A stretch of 13,843 nt of DNA from Candidatus Kaiserbacteria bacterium (lineage in GTDB: Bacteria; Patescibacteriota; Minisyncoccia; Phycocordibacterales; UBA12088), in contig SKIN01000048.1 of the NCBI GenBank assembly GCA_007116405.1, positions 1 through 13,843 of the forward strand, in the 5' to 3' direction. A program made the position numbers and the translations under genes. The notes beneath the pieces were generated by a model, which saw only the letters and a program-made list of their open reading frames with translations, searched no databases and was not told where the DNA came from. Shown here one piece after another: positions 6,812 through 13,275 of this stretch. Position 1 is the first letter of the stretch. The number at the start of each line of letters is the position of its first letter.

Positions 6812-7873
6812 ATGAATGACACTGAGGACACAACACCTTTGGGAACAGTGGCCCTGCGTACCGTGAGGGGCTCGGTACGGCGCTATGCTCTCGCAGGGAA
6901 AAGGTTCGCCCGCGCCGTGCTCCGCAAGACACCTCATATCATGGGGCTTCTTGTCGCCGCAGGTCTTCTCACATCCTGGGTCGTGTACCACGGTGTCGAA
7001 CGTCCACCCGCATCATTCCCTGTAGAGCAGGTTATCACCATACCCGCAGGTATGACCGTGACCGACGTTGCTCGGTTCTTGCGAGAGGAGCACATCATCC
7101 GCTCCGTGCATGCATTCCGCCTCGCAGTGACCATGGGGAGTAACGGGGGCGCCGTTATTGCCGGTGATTACTTCTTTGATGCGCCACTTACTCTCTCTGA
7201 AGTGGCGCAGCGTATCTCGTCGGGCACCTACGGCCTTGACCCTATTCGCATTACCATTCCCGAAGGCGCCACGACGTACCAAATGGCGGAGATATTCGCA
7301 CGACGACTGCCGAAGTTCGACTCGGGTACATTCCTCCTGTTAGCGGAAGAAAAGGAGGGATACCTTTTCCCCGACACCTACCACTTCACTCCCACCACGG
7401 TCGCCTCCGATGTCGTACGCGAGCTCGAACGCACCTTCTACGAACGTTTGCGTGCCATCGAGGATGAGATAGCCGCATTCGGAAGACCGGTGCACGAGAT
7501 AGTGACCCTGGCATCGCTCCTTGAAAAGGAGGCCCGCAACCATGAAGAGCGACGAAAGATAGCAGGCATACTCTGGCACCGTCTCTCGATCGATATGCCG
7601 CTACAGGTGGACGCGGTCTTTGGTTTCATTGCGCGCACCGAGACCTTTAATCCACGCTTCTCCGACCTGCGTATCGACTCACCGTACAACACTTACAAAT
7701 ACAGAGGACTCCCCCCGGGACCCATCGCAAGTCCCTCACTCTCGTCACTCAAGGCGGCGGTGACCCCCGTTGAGACCAATGCGCTCTTTTATTTGCATGG
7801 CAGGGACGGCATCATGCGTAGCGCACTCACCTATGATGAACATCTGGTGAACCGACGGCGGTATCTGGATTGA
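6812..7873 (+). CDS. mltG: Endolytic murein transglycosylase MltG (YceG family)
   Basis: 353 aa from ATG 6812. The cytoplasmic N-terminus is followed by a membrane segment at about residues 43-60 (IMGLLVAAGLLTSWVVY), so the enzyme faces the wall. A LysM-like region spans about 74-140 (ITIPAGMTVTDVARFL). The YceG core carries EGYLFPDTYHF (182-192), then TLASLLEKEAR, where Glu238 aligns with the catalytic Glu218 of E. coli MltG. MPLQVDAV, SPYNTYKYRGLPPGPIASPSL and the terminal TYDEH block complete it. MltG cleaves nascent glycan strands and may set their length. The family is intact. The GTG at 6803 lies inside the promoter hexamer and would add only three residues, so ATG 6812 is preferred. 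Confidence 0.96.
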   Translation: MNDTEDTTPLGTVALRTVRGSVRRYALAGKRFARAVLRKTPHIMGLLVAAGLLTSWVVYHGVERPPASFPVEQVITIPAGMTVTDVARFLREEHIIRSVHAFRLAVTMGSNGGAVIAGDYFFDAPLTLSEVAQRISSGTYGLDPIRITIPEGATTYQMAEIFARRLPKFDSGTFLLLAEEKEGYLFPDTYHFTPTTVASDVVRELERTFYERLRAIEDEIAAFGRPVHEIVTLASLLEKEARNHEERRKIAGILWHRLSIDMPLQVDAVFGFIARTETFNPRFSDLRIDSPYNTYKYRGLPPGPIASPSLSSLKAAVTPVETNALFYLHGRDGIMRSALTYDEHLVNRRRYLD

Positions 7874-7881
7874 TGCTTGCG

Positions 7882-7905
7882 AAAGGAGGGTTGGTGTGAG
7901 ACAAC
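7882..7905 (+). promoter_or_regulatory. Distant Shine-Dalgarno of mnmA with a possible spacing hairpin
   Basis: AAAGGAGG (7882-7889) is a near-perfect SD but ends 22 nt before ATG 7912. GTTG (7890-7893) and CAAC (7902-7905) can form a 4-bp hairpin with an 8-nt loop, which would bring the SD to an effective 6 nt from the start. No in-frame start lies closer to the SD, because TGA at 7897-7899 closes the frame. Confidence 0.4.
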
Positions 7906-7911
7906 GTAGCG

Positions 7912-9045
7912 ATGCGTATGGAAACACGAGCCAAAGAAAACAGTGACGCGAAACCGAAGGTCCTGGTGGCAATGTCCGGCGGCGTGGACAGCTCCGTGTC
8001 CGCAGCACTGCTGCTCGAACAAGGGTATGATGTCGAAGGAGCGTTCATCGTGACCTGGCAGGCACCATGGTTGCCGTGCACTTGGCGCGAAGAACGCCGG
8101 GACGCAATGCGGGTGGCCGCGCGTTTGGGGATAGCGCTTCACACCATAGACCTCTCAGCGGAGTACGAACGTGACGTCGTTCGCTACCTCATACGGGAAT
8201 ACGAGTCCGGCCGCACACCGAATCCCGACGTCATGTGCAATAAACAGATCAAGTTCGGGGCATTCCTTACGCATGCTGTGGAGCAAGGGTTCGATATGAT
8301 AGCTACCGGTCACTATGCCCGTGTCGTACGCGAGGAGGGGGAAGGTGGCGGTGAACATTTCCGCCTGTGTACGGGCGCAGACCGCATGAAGGACCAATCG
8401 TACTTCCTCTGGACCCTCGGCCAGAGTGAGCTCTCGCGGACACTCTTTCCTGTGGGTGCGTATGAGAAGAAAGATGTACGCGAATTAGCTCGACAGTACG
8501 GGCTTCCGACCGCCGACAAGAAAGACAGTCAAGGAGTATGCTTTTTGGGGAAGATAGACATGAAAGAATTTCTTTCGCACTACATCCAGACGGAATCCGG
8601 AGACGTATACGACACCGATGGTCGAGTCATCGGTACACACGACGGAGCGGTGTTCTACACCATAGGACAGCGGCACGGCTTCTTGGTCCAAGCGCAGGAC
8701 CCGTTTGCGGAACCCCTGTACGTCGTCGCCAAGGACATGGAACACAATGCGCTGGTCGTTGCCCCGGCTCCATTGTCTGAAGGGGAAGAGAGCGGGGAAC
8801 AGCAGACGATCGAACTTTCCGATGTGCAATGGGTCAGTGGTGAAGCGCCGTATGGTGTGCTGCCCGGCGGGCAGTTGTGTGCGCGGCTTCGGTATCGTCA
8901 ACCGCTCTTTCCCGTCACACTCACGGAGGTGACGAGTACGCATGCGACGGTTATCCCCGCAACACTCCAACGGTTCACTCCCGCCGGACAGAGTCTTGTC
9001 CTCTACGCGGAGGATACCTGCCTCGGTGGGGGTATCATCACCTAG
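7912..9045 (+). CDS. mnmA: tRNA-specific 2-thiouridylase MnmA
   Basis: 377 aa. The enzyme adenylates and thiolates U34 of the tRNAs for Lys, Glu and Gln. The N-terminal PP-loop reads AMSGGVDSSVSAALL (residues 20-34). The catalytic cysteines are both present: Cys109 in NPDVMCNKQIKFG and Cys210 in DSQGVCFLG. ATGHYAR (131-137), DQSYFLWTL (161-169) and the C-terminal FYTIGQRHG (248-256) are family landmarks, followed by the beta-barrel domain. Length is normal. The sulfur relay partner is not in the window. The start is ATG 7912 or ATG 7918; the SD is unusually far upstream. It follows mltG by 38 bp and is probably cotranscribed with it. Confidence 0.97.
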   Translation: MRMETRAKENSDAKPKVLVAMSGGVDSSVSAALLLEQGYDVEGAFIVTWQAPWLPCTWREERRDAMRVAARLGIALHTIDLSAEYERDVVRYLIREYESGRTPNPDVMCNKQIKFGAFLTHAVEQGFDMIATGHYARVVREEGEGGGEHFRLCTGADRMKDQSYFLWTLGQSELSRTLFPVGAYEKKDVRELARQYGLPTADKKDSQGVCFLGKIDMKEFLSHYIQTESGDVYDTDGRVIGTHDGAVFYTIGQRHGFLVQAQDPFAEPLYVVAKDMEHNALVVAPAPLSEGEESGEQQTIELSDVQWVSGEAPYGVLPGGQLCARLRYRQPLFPVTLTEVTSTHATVIPATLQRFTPAGQSLVLYAEDTCLGGGIIT

Positions 9046-9080
9046 TGGCCGCAGCTCCCGCGCGGTACACAGACCTCGTA

Positions 9081-9109
9081 TTGCGTCCGTATGAGAACAC
9101 GGCTACAAT
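9081..9109 (+). promoter_or_regulatory. Putative promoter of the 47-aa membrane protein, leaderless configuration
   Basis: TTGCGT (9081-9086), a 17-nt spacer, and TACAAT (9104-9109). The -10 matches consensus at five of six positions and ends exactly 7 nt before the A of ATG 9116. There is no SD. The position supports the 47-codon ORF as a real gene and suggests that transcription restarts after mnmA. Confidence 0.55.
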
Positions 9110-9115
9110 GGTCGC

Positions 9116-9259
9116 ATGGAAGAGAATAAGCATCCGCTTCGGCTTGCCGTCGTATTGACGGTGTTGGTGCTCGCACTTGTGGTGATATCCATTAACCAAT
9201 TCACTTCGAGCAACGGGGCAGAGCAACAAGCATCGGTCTTGCGGGCATATGCACCCTAG
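9116..9259 (+). CDS. Small single-span membrane protein, 47 aa, function unknown
   Basis: 47 codons, ATG 9116 to TAG 9257-9259. A short charged start (MEENKHPLR) leads into one hydrophobic span, LAVVLTVLVLALVVISI (residues 10-26), then a polar tail (NQFTSSNGAEQQASV). With basic residues before the span, the N-terminus is probably cytoplasmic and the tail outside. No Cys lipobox is present. Support comes from a well-spaced promoter 7 nt upstream and an 11-nt overlap with the next gene, which would couple their translation. I do not recognise the family. The gene could still be chance; conservation in relatives would decide. Confidence 0.55.
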   Translation: MEENKHPLRLAVVLTVLVLALVVISINQFTSSNGAEQQASVLRAYAP

Positions 9260-10088
9260 CGCCAGTCCTCTTATCGTAAAAGCGAACGGCGAACGTGAGC
9301 CGTTCCATCCCGATAAGCTATACCACTCGCTGGTACATAGTGGCGCGGATACCGACCACGCCGACGCCATAACAAGTGAGATAGCGAGCACGGTACACGA
9401 GGGAGAACATACGACCGACATATATCGTCGGGCGTTTGCGAAGTTACGGAAACTTGAACGTCCCATTGCCGCTCGGTATTCAGTGAAGCGTGCATTACTT
9501 GACCTCGGTCCTTCCGGATACCCGTTTGAGGATTTTCTTGCTGAGATGTACCGTGCACAGGGCTTCCAGACCAGCAACAGGCGCATGATACGAGGGCGGT
9601 GTGTGGAGCACGAGCTCGACCTCATTGCTGTTCGTGACGACCAGCGCATCGGCGCAGAGGTGAAATTCCACAACAATCCGGGCATCAAGTCCGACATCAA
9701 AGTGGCTCTCTACGTGCACGCGCGGTTTGAGGACATCAGGGCGGGGGCGGAGCGTGACAGTGATCACGACTTCACATCACGGATGATAATCACGAACACC
9801 AAGTTCACCGAGCAGGCGGTTCTATACGCAGAATGTGTCGGTCTGGGGCTCCTCTCCTGGGATCACCCGCAGTCTGGAAATCTACGGGAAATGATCGAAG
9901 AAACAGGAGTACATCCTGTGTCGTGTCTGACTTCGCTGTCGCGGGCGAACAAGCAGCACCTCATGTCTCATGGCGTGGTGTTGTGTCGTCAGATAAAAGA
10001 GCACCCGGAAGTACTTGATGGCATGGGGTTATCGGAGCAGACGATAGAGGGTCTGTTCAAAGAGATGCGGGCCTTGTGTCGTACGTGA
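9249..10088 (+). CDS. ATP-cone plus PD-(D/E)XK restriction-endonuclease-like protein
   Basis: 279 aa. Residues about 7-85 form an ATP-cone (IVKANGEREPFHPDKLYHSL ... YSVKRALLDLGPSG), the nucleotide-sensing domain known from NrdR and ribonucleotide reductases. Residues about 92-165 form an Mrr-like nuclease fold: FEDFLAEMYRAQGF, then Asp124 in HELDLIAV, and Glu137 and Lys139 in GAEVKFHN, so the catalytic set looks intact. The C-terminus has SRMIITNTKFT, GLLSWDHP and a helical tail (CLTSLSRANKQHLMSHGVV). The same architecture is, as I recall, a widespread uncharacterised family in Bacteroidetes and others. Its function is unknown; nucleotide-gated cleavage or binding of nucleic acid is plausible. 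No methyltransferase is nearby, so this is not an ordinary restriction system. The start overlaps the 47-aa gene by 11 nt, and no SD is obvious. Confidence 0.88.
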   Translation: MHPSASPLIVKANGEREPFHPDKLYHSLVHSGADTDHADAITSEIASTVHEGEHTTDIYRRAFAKLRKLERPIAARYSVKRALLDLGPSGYPFEDFLAEMYRAQGFQTSNRRMIRGRCVEHELDLIAVRDDQRIGAEVKFHNNPGIKSDIKVALYVHARFEDIRAGAERDSDHDFTSRMIITNTKFTEQAVLYAECVGLGLLSWDHPQSGNLREMIEETGVHPVSCLTSLSRANKQHLMSHGVVLCRQIKEHPEVLDGMGLSEQTIEGLFKEMRALCRT

Positions 10089-10105
10089 TATAGGTTCACA
10101 ATACT

Positions 10106-10112
10106 AGGGAGG
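10106..10112 (+). promoter_or_regulatory. Shine-Dalgarno AGGGAGG of the MgtC-like gene
   Basis: AGGGAGG ends 10 nt before ATG 10123. This is one of the few clear SD sites in the window and fixes the start. It suggests that this gene is translated from a longer upstream message, unlike the leaderless candidates. Confidence 0.6.
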
Positions 10113-10122
10113 TTAGTTCATT

Positions 10123-10581
10123 ATGGAATTCGACACTACGTACATTGGGATGTTCATGCAAGTGATCGTTGCCTTGGTGCTCGGTGCTCTGGTGGGGCTG
10201 GAGCGCTTGCTGGCGGGCAAGCAGGCGGGCATGCGTACGTTTGGACTTGTAGCGGTCGGTGCATGCCTCTTCGTGATGATAGGTGAAGCAGTGGCCGTGC
10301 AGTACCATGGAGTCATGAATTTTGATCCTCTGCGTGTCGCGGCAAGCATCGTGACAGGTATCGGATTCATCGGCGCCGGCCTCATCATCTTTCAACATGA
10401 ACTCAAAGGGTTGACCACGGCGGCGGCACTGTGGGTGGCTTCCGCCATAGGCGTTGCCGTCGGCTTCGAGTTGTATATGCTCGCTACCTTTGTCACATTT
10501 CTGACTTTGTTTGTTTGTGTCGGCCTATGGTTCCTTGAACGTTGGCTCGCGCGGCTGTTCAGAGGCAAGAGTGACGCATAG
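10123..10581 (+). CDS. MgtC/SapB-family membrane protein, short form
   Basis: 152 aa, almost entirely membrane-embedded, with about four spans (roughly residues 10-27, 38-58, 74-90 and 100-135). The family core is clear: ALVLGALVGLERLLAGKQAGMRTFGLVAVG, shown here by its key pieces GLER (25-28) and AGMRTF (35-40), then DPLRVAASIVTGIGFIGAG and KGLTTAAALWVASAIG. MgtC of Salmonella is about 230 aa and has a C-terminal cytoplasmic domain that this protein lacks, so it matches the minimal SapB/MgtC membrane domain. MgtC proteins affect survival at low Mg2+ and inhibit F-type ATP synthase in Salmonella. The role of short forms is not settled. It lies 34 bp after the ATP-cone gene and has a clear SD. 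Confidence 0.93.
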   Translation: MEFDTTYIGMFMQVIVALVLGALVGLERLLAGKQAGMRTFGLVAVGACLFVMIGEAVAVQYHGVMNFDPLRVAASIVTGIGFIGAGLIIFQHELKGLTTAAALWVASAIGVAVGFELYMLATFVTFLTLFVCVGLWFLERWLARLFRGKSDA

Positions 10582-10644
10582 GTCGTCTGACACTGAACAG
10601 CTCCATACTTGTGGTGATTAATCAATACCAATTATCTATTTACC

Positions 10645-11112
10645 ATGAACTATCGTCTTAATACGCACGCACTACTCTTCGTCGGCATCATTGTTCTTAT
10701 CGCTGTTGGTCTCTTTGTGTACACCCTCGTATCTACCCCGACCGAGAGACACGAGATCATGAATGGAGAACCAAGCTTAGTTGAGAATGGCAAAATGATC
10801 GACGCATATCATCAGCATCAGGATGGCGTTCACACTCTTGCCGGCTTCATAGATGTCGATTCTCCGTGTCACACTCTTACAACAGAGTCGTTTCTTATGG
10901 AAGATGGAGCGGTCGCTGAAGTGCGATTCAACACCCTCCTCGAGGGCGAGAATTGCCCCCAGATACCTTTTACACTCCCGTTCCGCCTTTCGTTTGATGC
11001 ACCCGAGGGGATAGTGATACGGGCGACCTGGAATGGCGCGCCAGCTCGTCTCAATACAATACCGGTGCCGCCAGGCGAAGAAATACCAACCACACCCTTC
11101 GTAAAGGGTTGA
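10645..11112 (+). CDS. Membrane-anchored extracytoplasmic protein with two cysteines, unknown family
   Basis: 155 aa. A membrane segment at about residues 9-29 (ALLFVGIIVLIAVGLFVYTLV) anchors a soluble domain expected outside the cytoplasm. The visible core is HTLAGFIDVDSPCHTLTTES, then VRFNTLL, ENCPQIPFTLPFRLSF, and IRATWNGAPARLNTIPVP. Cys75 and Cys104 could form a disulfide. Alternating hydrophobic strands suggest a small beta-sandwich. No lipobox (the span is not followed by Cys), so it is a signal-anchor rather than a lipoprotein. I do not recognise the family, though the PxPxH-like CHTL block may recur in CPR proteins. No SD or convincing promoter is visible in the 63-bp gap before it. 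Its stop codon TGA is shared with the TTGACA of the next promoter region. Confidence 0.75.
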   Translation: MNYRLNTHALLFVGIIVLIAVGLFVYTLVSTPTERHEIMNGEPSLVENGKMIDAYHQHQDGVHTLAGFIDVDSPCHTLTTESFLMEDGAVAEVRFNTLLEGENCPQIPFTLPFRLSFDAPEGIVIRATWNGAPARLNTIPVPPGEEIPTTPFVKG

Positions 11113-11149
11113 CAGTATACTTGGTCCCGCGTACCTTGCGTGGTATCCT
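11109..11149 (+). promoter_or_regulatory. Promoter region of the SurA-like gene (two overlapping options)
   Basis: A perfect TTGACA (11109-11114) covers the stop codon of the preceding gene, but at 17 nt its partner is only TACCTT (11132-11137). A better -10 is extended TGGTATCCT (11141-11149; hexamer 11144-11149) with TTGGTC (11121-11126) 17 nt upstream. A TATACT also lies at 11116-11121. Predicted start near 11156, with a leader of about 34 nt lacking an SD. Confidence 0.45.
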
Positions 11150-11189
11150 AGAGGGCATCGTAGTTTGCTAGTCTAAATAACAATAATTC

Positions 11190-11948
11190 ATGGAAGACGT
11201 CAAAGATAACACAGCACCTTCTTCAAGTGGTGCACCCGCATCAACACCCACTCCAAAAAAAGGTGGTGCAGGCATATGGATAGCATTTATCATTGTTGTC
11301 GTATTGGTGGGTGGGACCGTGGCATATACTCAAGGACTACTCGGTGGATCTGCTGAGGAAAACGGTGTCTTACTTGATGAGTCATTAGATCCGGAATCGC
11401 CTGTCGCGACGGTAGATGGGGAAGCGATCACCATTGCACAGCTTCAGGTCGCACTTACGCAGATCGGTACTGCAATGGGGGCAAATGTGAATGATCCGGA
11501 AGTGGTTCTCGCAGTCCTTAATAACCTCATCAACATACGGCTTCTTGAGAATGAAGCACGCGCAAAAGGATATACCGCAACAGACGCGGTTGTTGACGCA
11601 GAGATAGCACAGATAGTTGATGCTGTCGGAGGGGAGGAAGAATTCCGCGCTGAACTTGCAAATGCCGGACTTACCTTAGAGATGTTGCGTGAAGACAGGA
11701 GGAGCGACATTCTGATTCGTCAACTCATTGAGGCTCATACGGATATAGAGTCAGTGGAGGTTACGGAGGAGGAGTTACGTACCGCGTACGATATGATCTT
11801 TGGTGATAATGACGACGCTGTTGCGTATGGTGACGTAAGAGACTTACTGTACTCTGAGACCCGCCAGCAGAAGGGAGCGGCAGTAATAAACGCATATGTC
11901 GAGGGGTTACGTGCTGCTGCAGACGTTACGATAAACATAAACATATAG
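11190..11948 (+). CDS. Membrane-anchored SurA N-domain-like protein without PPIase domain
   Basis: 252 aa. A low-complexity Pro/Ser/Thr N-terminus (residues 1-24) leads into a membrane span at about 28-47 (GIWIAFIIVVVLVGGTVAY), so the rest should face outward. Residues about 71-182 resemble the SurA/PrsA N-terminal chaperone domain: VATVDGEAITIAQLQ, then helices LNNLINIRLLENEARAKGY and AEIAQIVDAVGGEEEF, and RSDILIRQLIE. The C-terminal helix QQKGAAVINAYVEGLRAAADVTI is the usual closing segment. No parvulin-type PPIase domain is inserted, so any activity would be holdase-like. It may assist folding of exported proteins. It lies just ahead of an M16 peptidase pair, with 22 bp between stop and next ATG. 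Part of the gene is more AT-rich than the M16 gene. Confidence 0.82.
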   Translation: MEDVKDNTAPSSSGAPASTPTPKKGGAGIWIAFIIVVVLVGGTVAYTQGLLGGSAEENGVLLDESLDPESPVATVDGEAITIAQLQVALTQIGTAMGANVNDPEVVLAVLNNLINIRLLENEARAKGYTATDAVVDAEIAQIVDAVGGEEEFRAELANAGLTLEMLREDRRSDILIRQLIEAHTDIESVEVTEEELRTAYDMIFGDNDDAVAYGDVRDLLYSETRQQKGAAVINAYVEGLRAAADVTININI

Positions 11949-11955
11949 CGGTTGA

Positions 11956-11968
11956 GAGGTGATACCTC
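11956..11968 (+). promoter_or_regulatory. SD of the M16 gene inside a hairpin (GAGGT-gat-ACCTC)
   Basis: AGGTGAT (11957-11963) is complementary to the 16S anti-SD region and ends 7 nt before ATG 11971. The same bases form a perfect 5-bp inverted repeat with a 3-nt loop, so the SD could be hidden in RNA structure. This decides the start in favour of ATG 11971 over GTG 11959, which lies within the SD. Confidence 0.55.
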
Positions 11969-11970
11969 GT

Positions 11971-13275
11971 ATGTCTGTACGTGCTGTGCAATCATCCACT
12001 CCCAAGGGGTATATGCACCATGGAACCTACCATGGTATCGAGGAGTATGAGCTCAAACGTAACGGGCTCCGCGTCCTCTACTTCCACGACCCGACCACTC
12101 CGGTGGTCGGGTTGATGGTGACGTACCTGGTGGGGAGCAGGAACGAAGCGCTGGGACATACCGGAGCGACACACCTCTTGGAACACCTCATGTTCAAGGG
12201 ATCCAAGAAGTTCCCAAAACGGAAGGGAGTGGGTCCGCTCGACCTCTTCGCGGCTCGCGGAGCAAAGGTCAATGCAACCACGTGGCTTGATAGGACGAAC
12301 TACTTCGAGGTACTGCCGGAAGAGCACTTCGAATACGCGCTGGAGCTCGAAGCGGACCGCATGCGGAACGCCATCATCACTGAGAAGGATAGGGCCGAGG
12401 AAATGCCCGCGGTGCGGAGCGAATATGCCATGGGGGAGAACGAGCCGCTGGAAGCACTCGACAAGCATATTTGGGCGACTGCGTACCAAGCGCATCCCTA
12501 CCACCACAGCACTATCGGGTGGCTTTCGGACATTGAGAACGTATCGATAGAGCGTCTACAACGTTTCTACGACACGTTCTACTGGCCGAATAATGCGTAT
12601 GTGACGGTGGTTGGAAGTGTTGAACGAACAAAGGCTCTTGCGCTCATTGCACGCCACTTTGGAGTACATCAGCGTTCCCCGCACACCATTCCAACCGTCT
12701 ACACGCAAGAACCAATGCAGCGGGGAAGGCGGTACGTCGAGGTGTGCCGTGCCGGAACCCGCAACATCGTGGGTGTCTCATACAAAGTCCCGGAGGCCCT
12801 GCATATCGATACACCAGCACTCATGGCGCTCACCGGCACCCTCGCCCACGGAGCGACCTCTCGACTACATAAAGCATTGGTCGACACCAAGCTTGCCAGC
12901 GCGGTCGACGTGATCTACACCCCATTCAAGGACCCGGGACTGATGACCTTCTACGCCACGCTCACGAACGGCACAAAGCATGAAAAGGTCGAGCGCATCA
13001 TAAAAGAGACCGGCGCGCAGATCATAGATGGCGGTGTGGAACAGAGTGAACTTGATCGCGTACTCGCTCAGATACGCACCGAACTTGCATTTGCCCGGGA
13101 CGGCCACTACGCACTACTCTCGATACTGAACGAGGCTATCGCGAGCGGAGATTGGCGCTACTTCTTTGACATGCCCAAACGACTTGGTGCGGTCACAGTG
13201 ACCGATGTGCGCACCGCGGCGCGCACCTACCTAAGCGAGCGAAGTATGACGGTGGGGCACTACATCGCTGAATGA
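11971..13275 (+). CDS. M16-family zinc metallopeptidase, catalytic subunit
   Basis: 434 aa from ATG 11971. The inverted zinc motif HxxEH is present as HLLEH (residues 68-72) in GATHLLEHLMFKG; the third ligand is probably Glu151 in AVRSEY. Landmark helices and strands follow: ALELEADRMRNAI, HPYHHSTIGWLSDIENVSIERLQRFY, and NNAYVTVVGSV. The C-terminal M16_C domain contains NIVGVSYKVP and SRLHKALVDTKLASAV. M16 peptidases (pitrilysin, mitochondrial processing peptidase) degrade or process unfolded peptides in a closed chamber. No signal peptide is evident, so it may be cytoplasmic. It overlaps the next gene by 4 nt (ATGA), so the two products probably form a heterodimer of the M16B type. Confidence 0.95.
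   Translation: MSVRAVQSSTPKGYMHHGTYHGIEEYELKRNGLRVLYFHDPTTPVVGLMVTYLVGSRNEALGHTGATHLLEHLMFKGSKKFPKRKGVGPLDLFAARGAKVNATTWLDRTNYFEVLPEEHFEYALELEADRMRNAIITEKDRAEEMPAVRSEYAMGENEPLEALDKHIWATAYQAHPYHHSTIGWLSDIENVSIERLQRFYDTFYWPNNAYVTVVGSVERTKALALIARHFGVHQRSPHTIPTVYTQEPMQRGRRYVEVCRAGTRNIVGVSYKVPEALHIDTPALMALTGTLAHGATSRLHKALVDTKLASAVDVIYTPFKDPGLMTFYATLTNGTKHEKVERIIKETGAQIIDGGVEQSELDRVLAQIRTELAFARDGHYALLSILNEAIASGDWRYFFDMPKRLGAVTVTDVRTAARTYLSERSMTVGHYIAE

Noticed and set aside
7873..7899. Eight-codon ORF (MLAKGGLV) overlapping the mltG stop as TGATG, a possible coupling leader peptide
   Set aside because: It is very short, has no codon pattern, and its coding bases are simply the mnmA SD region; chance is more likely.
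11959..11970. GTG 11959 as the M16 start
   Set aside because: It falls inside the AGGTGAT Shine-Dalgarno that serves ATG 11971.
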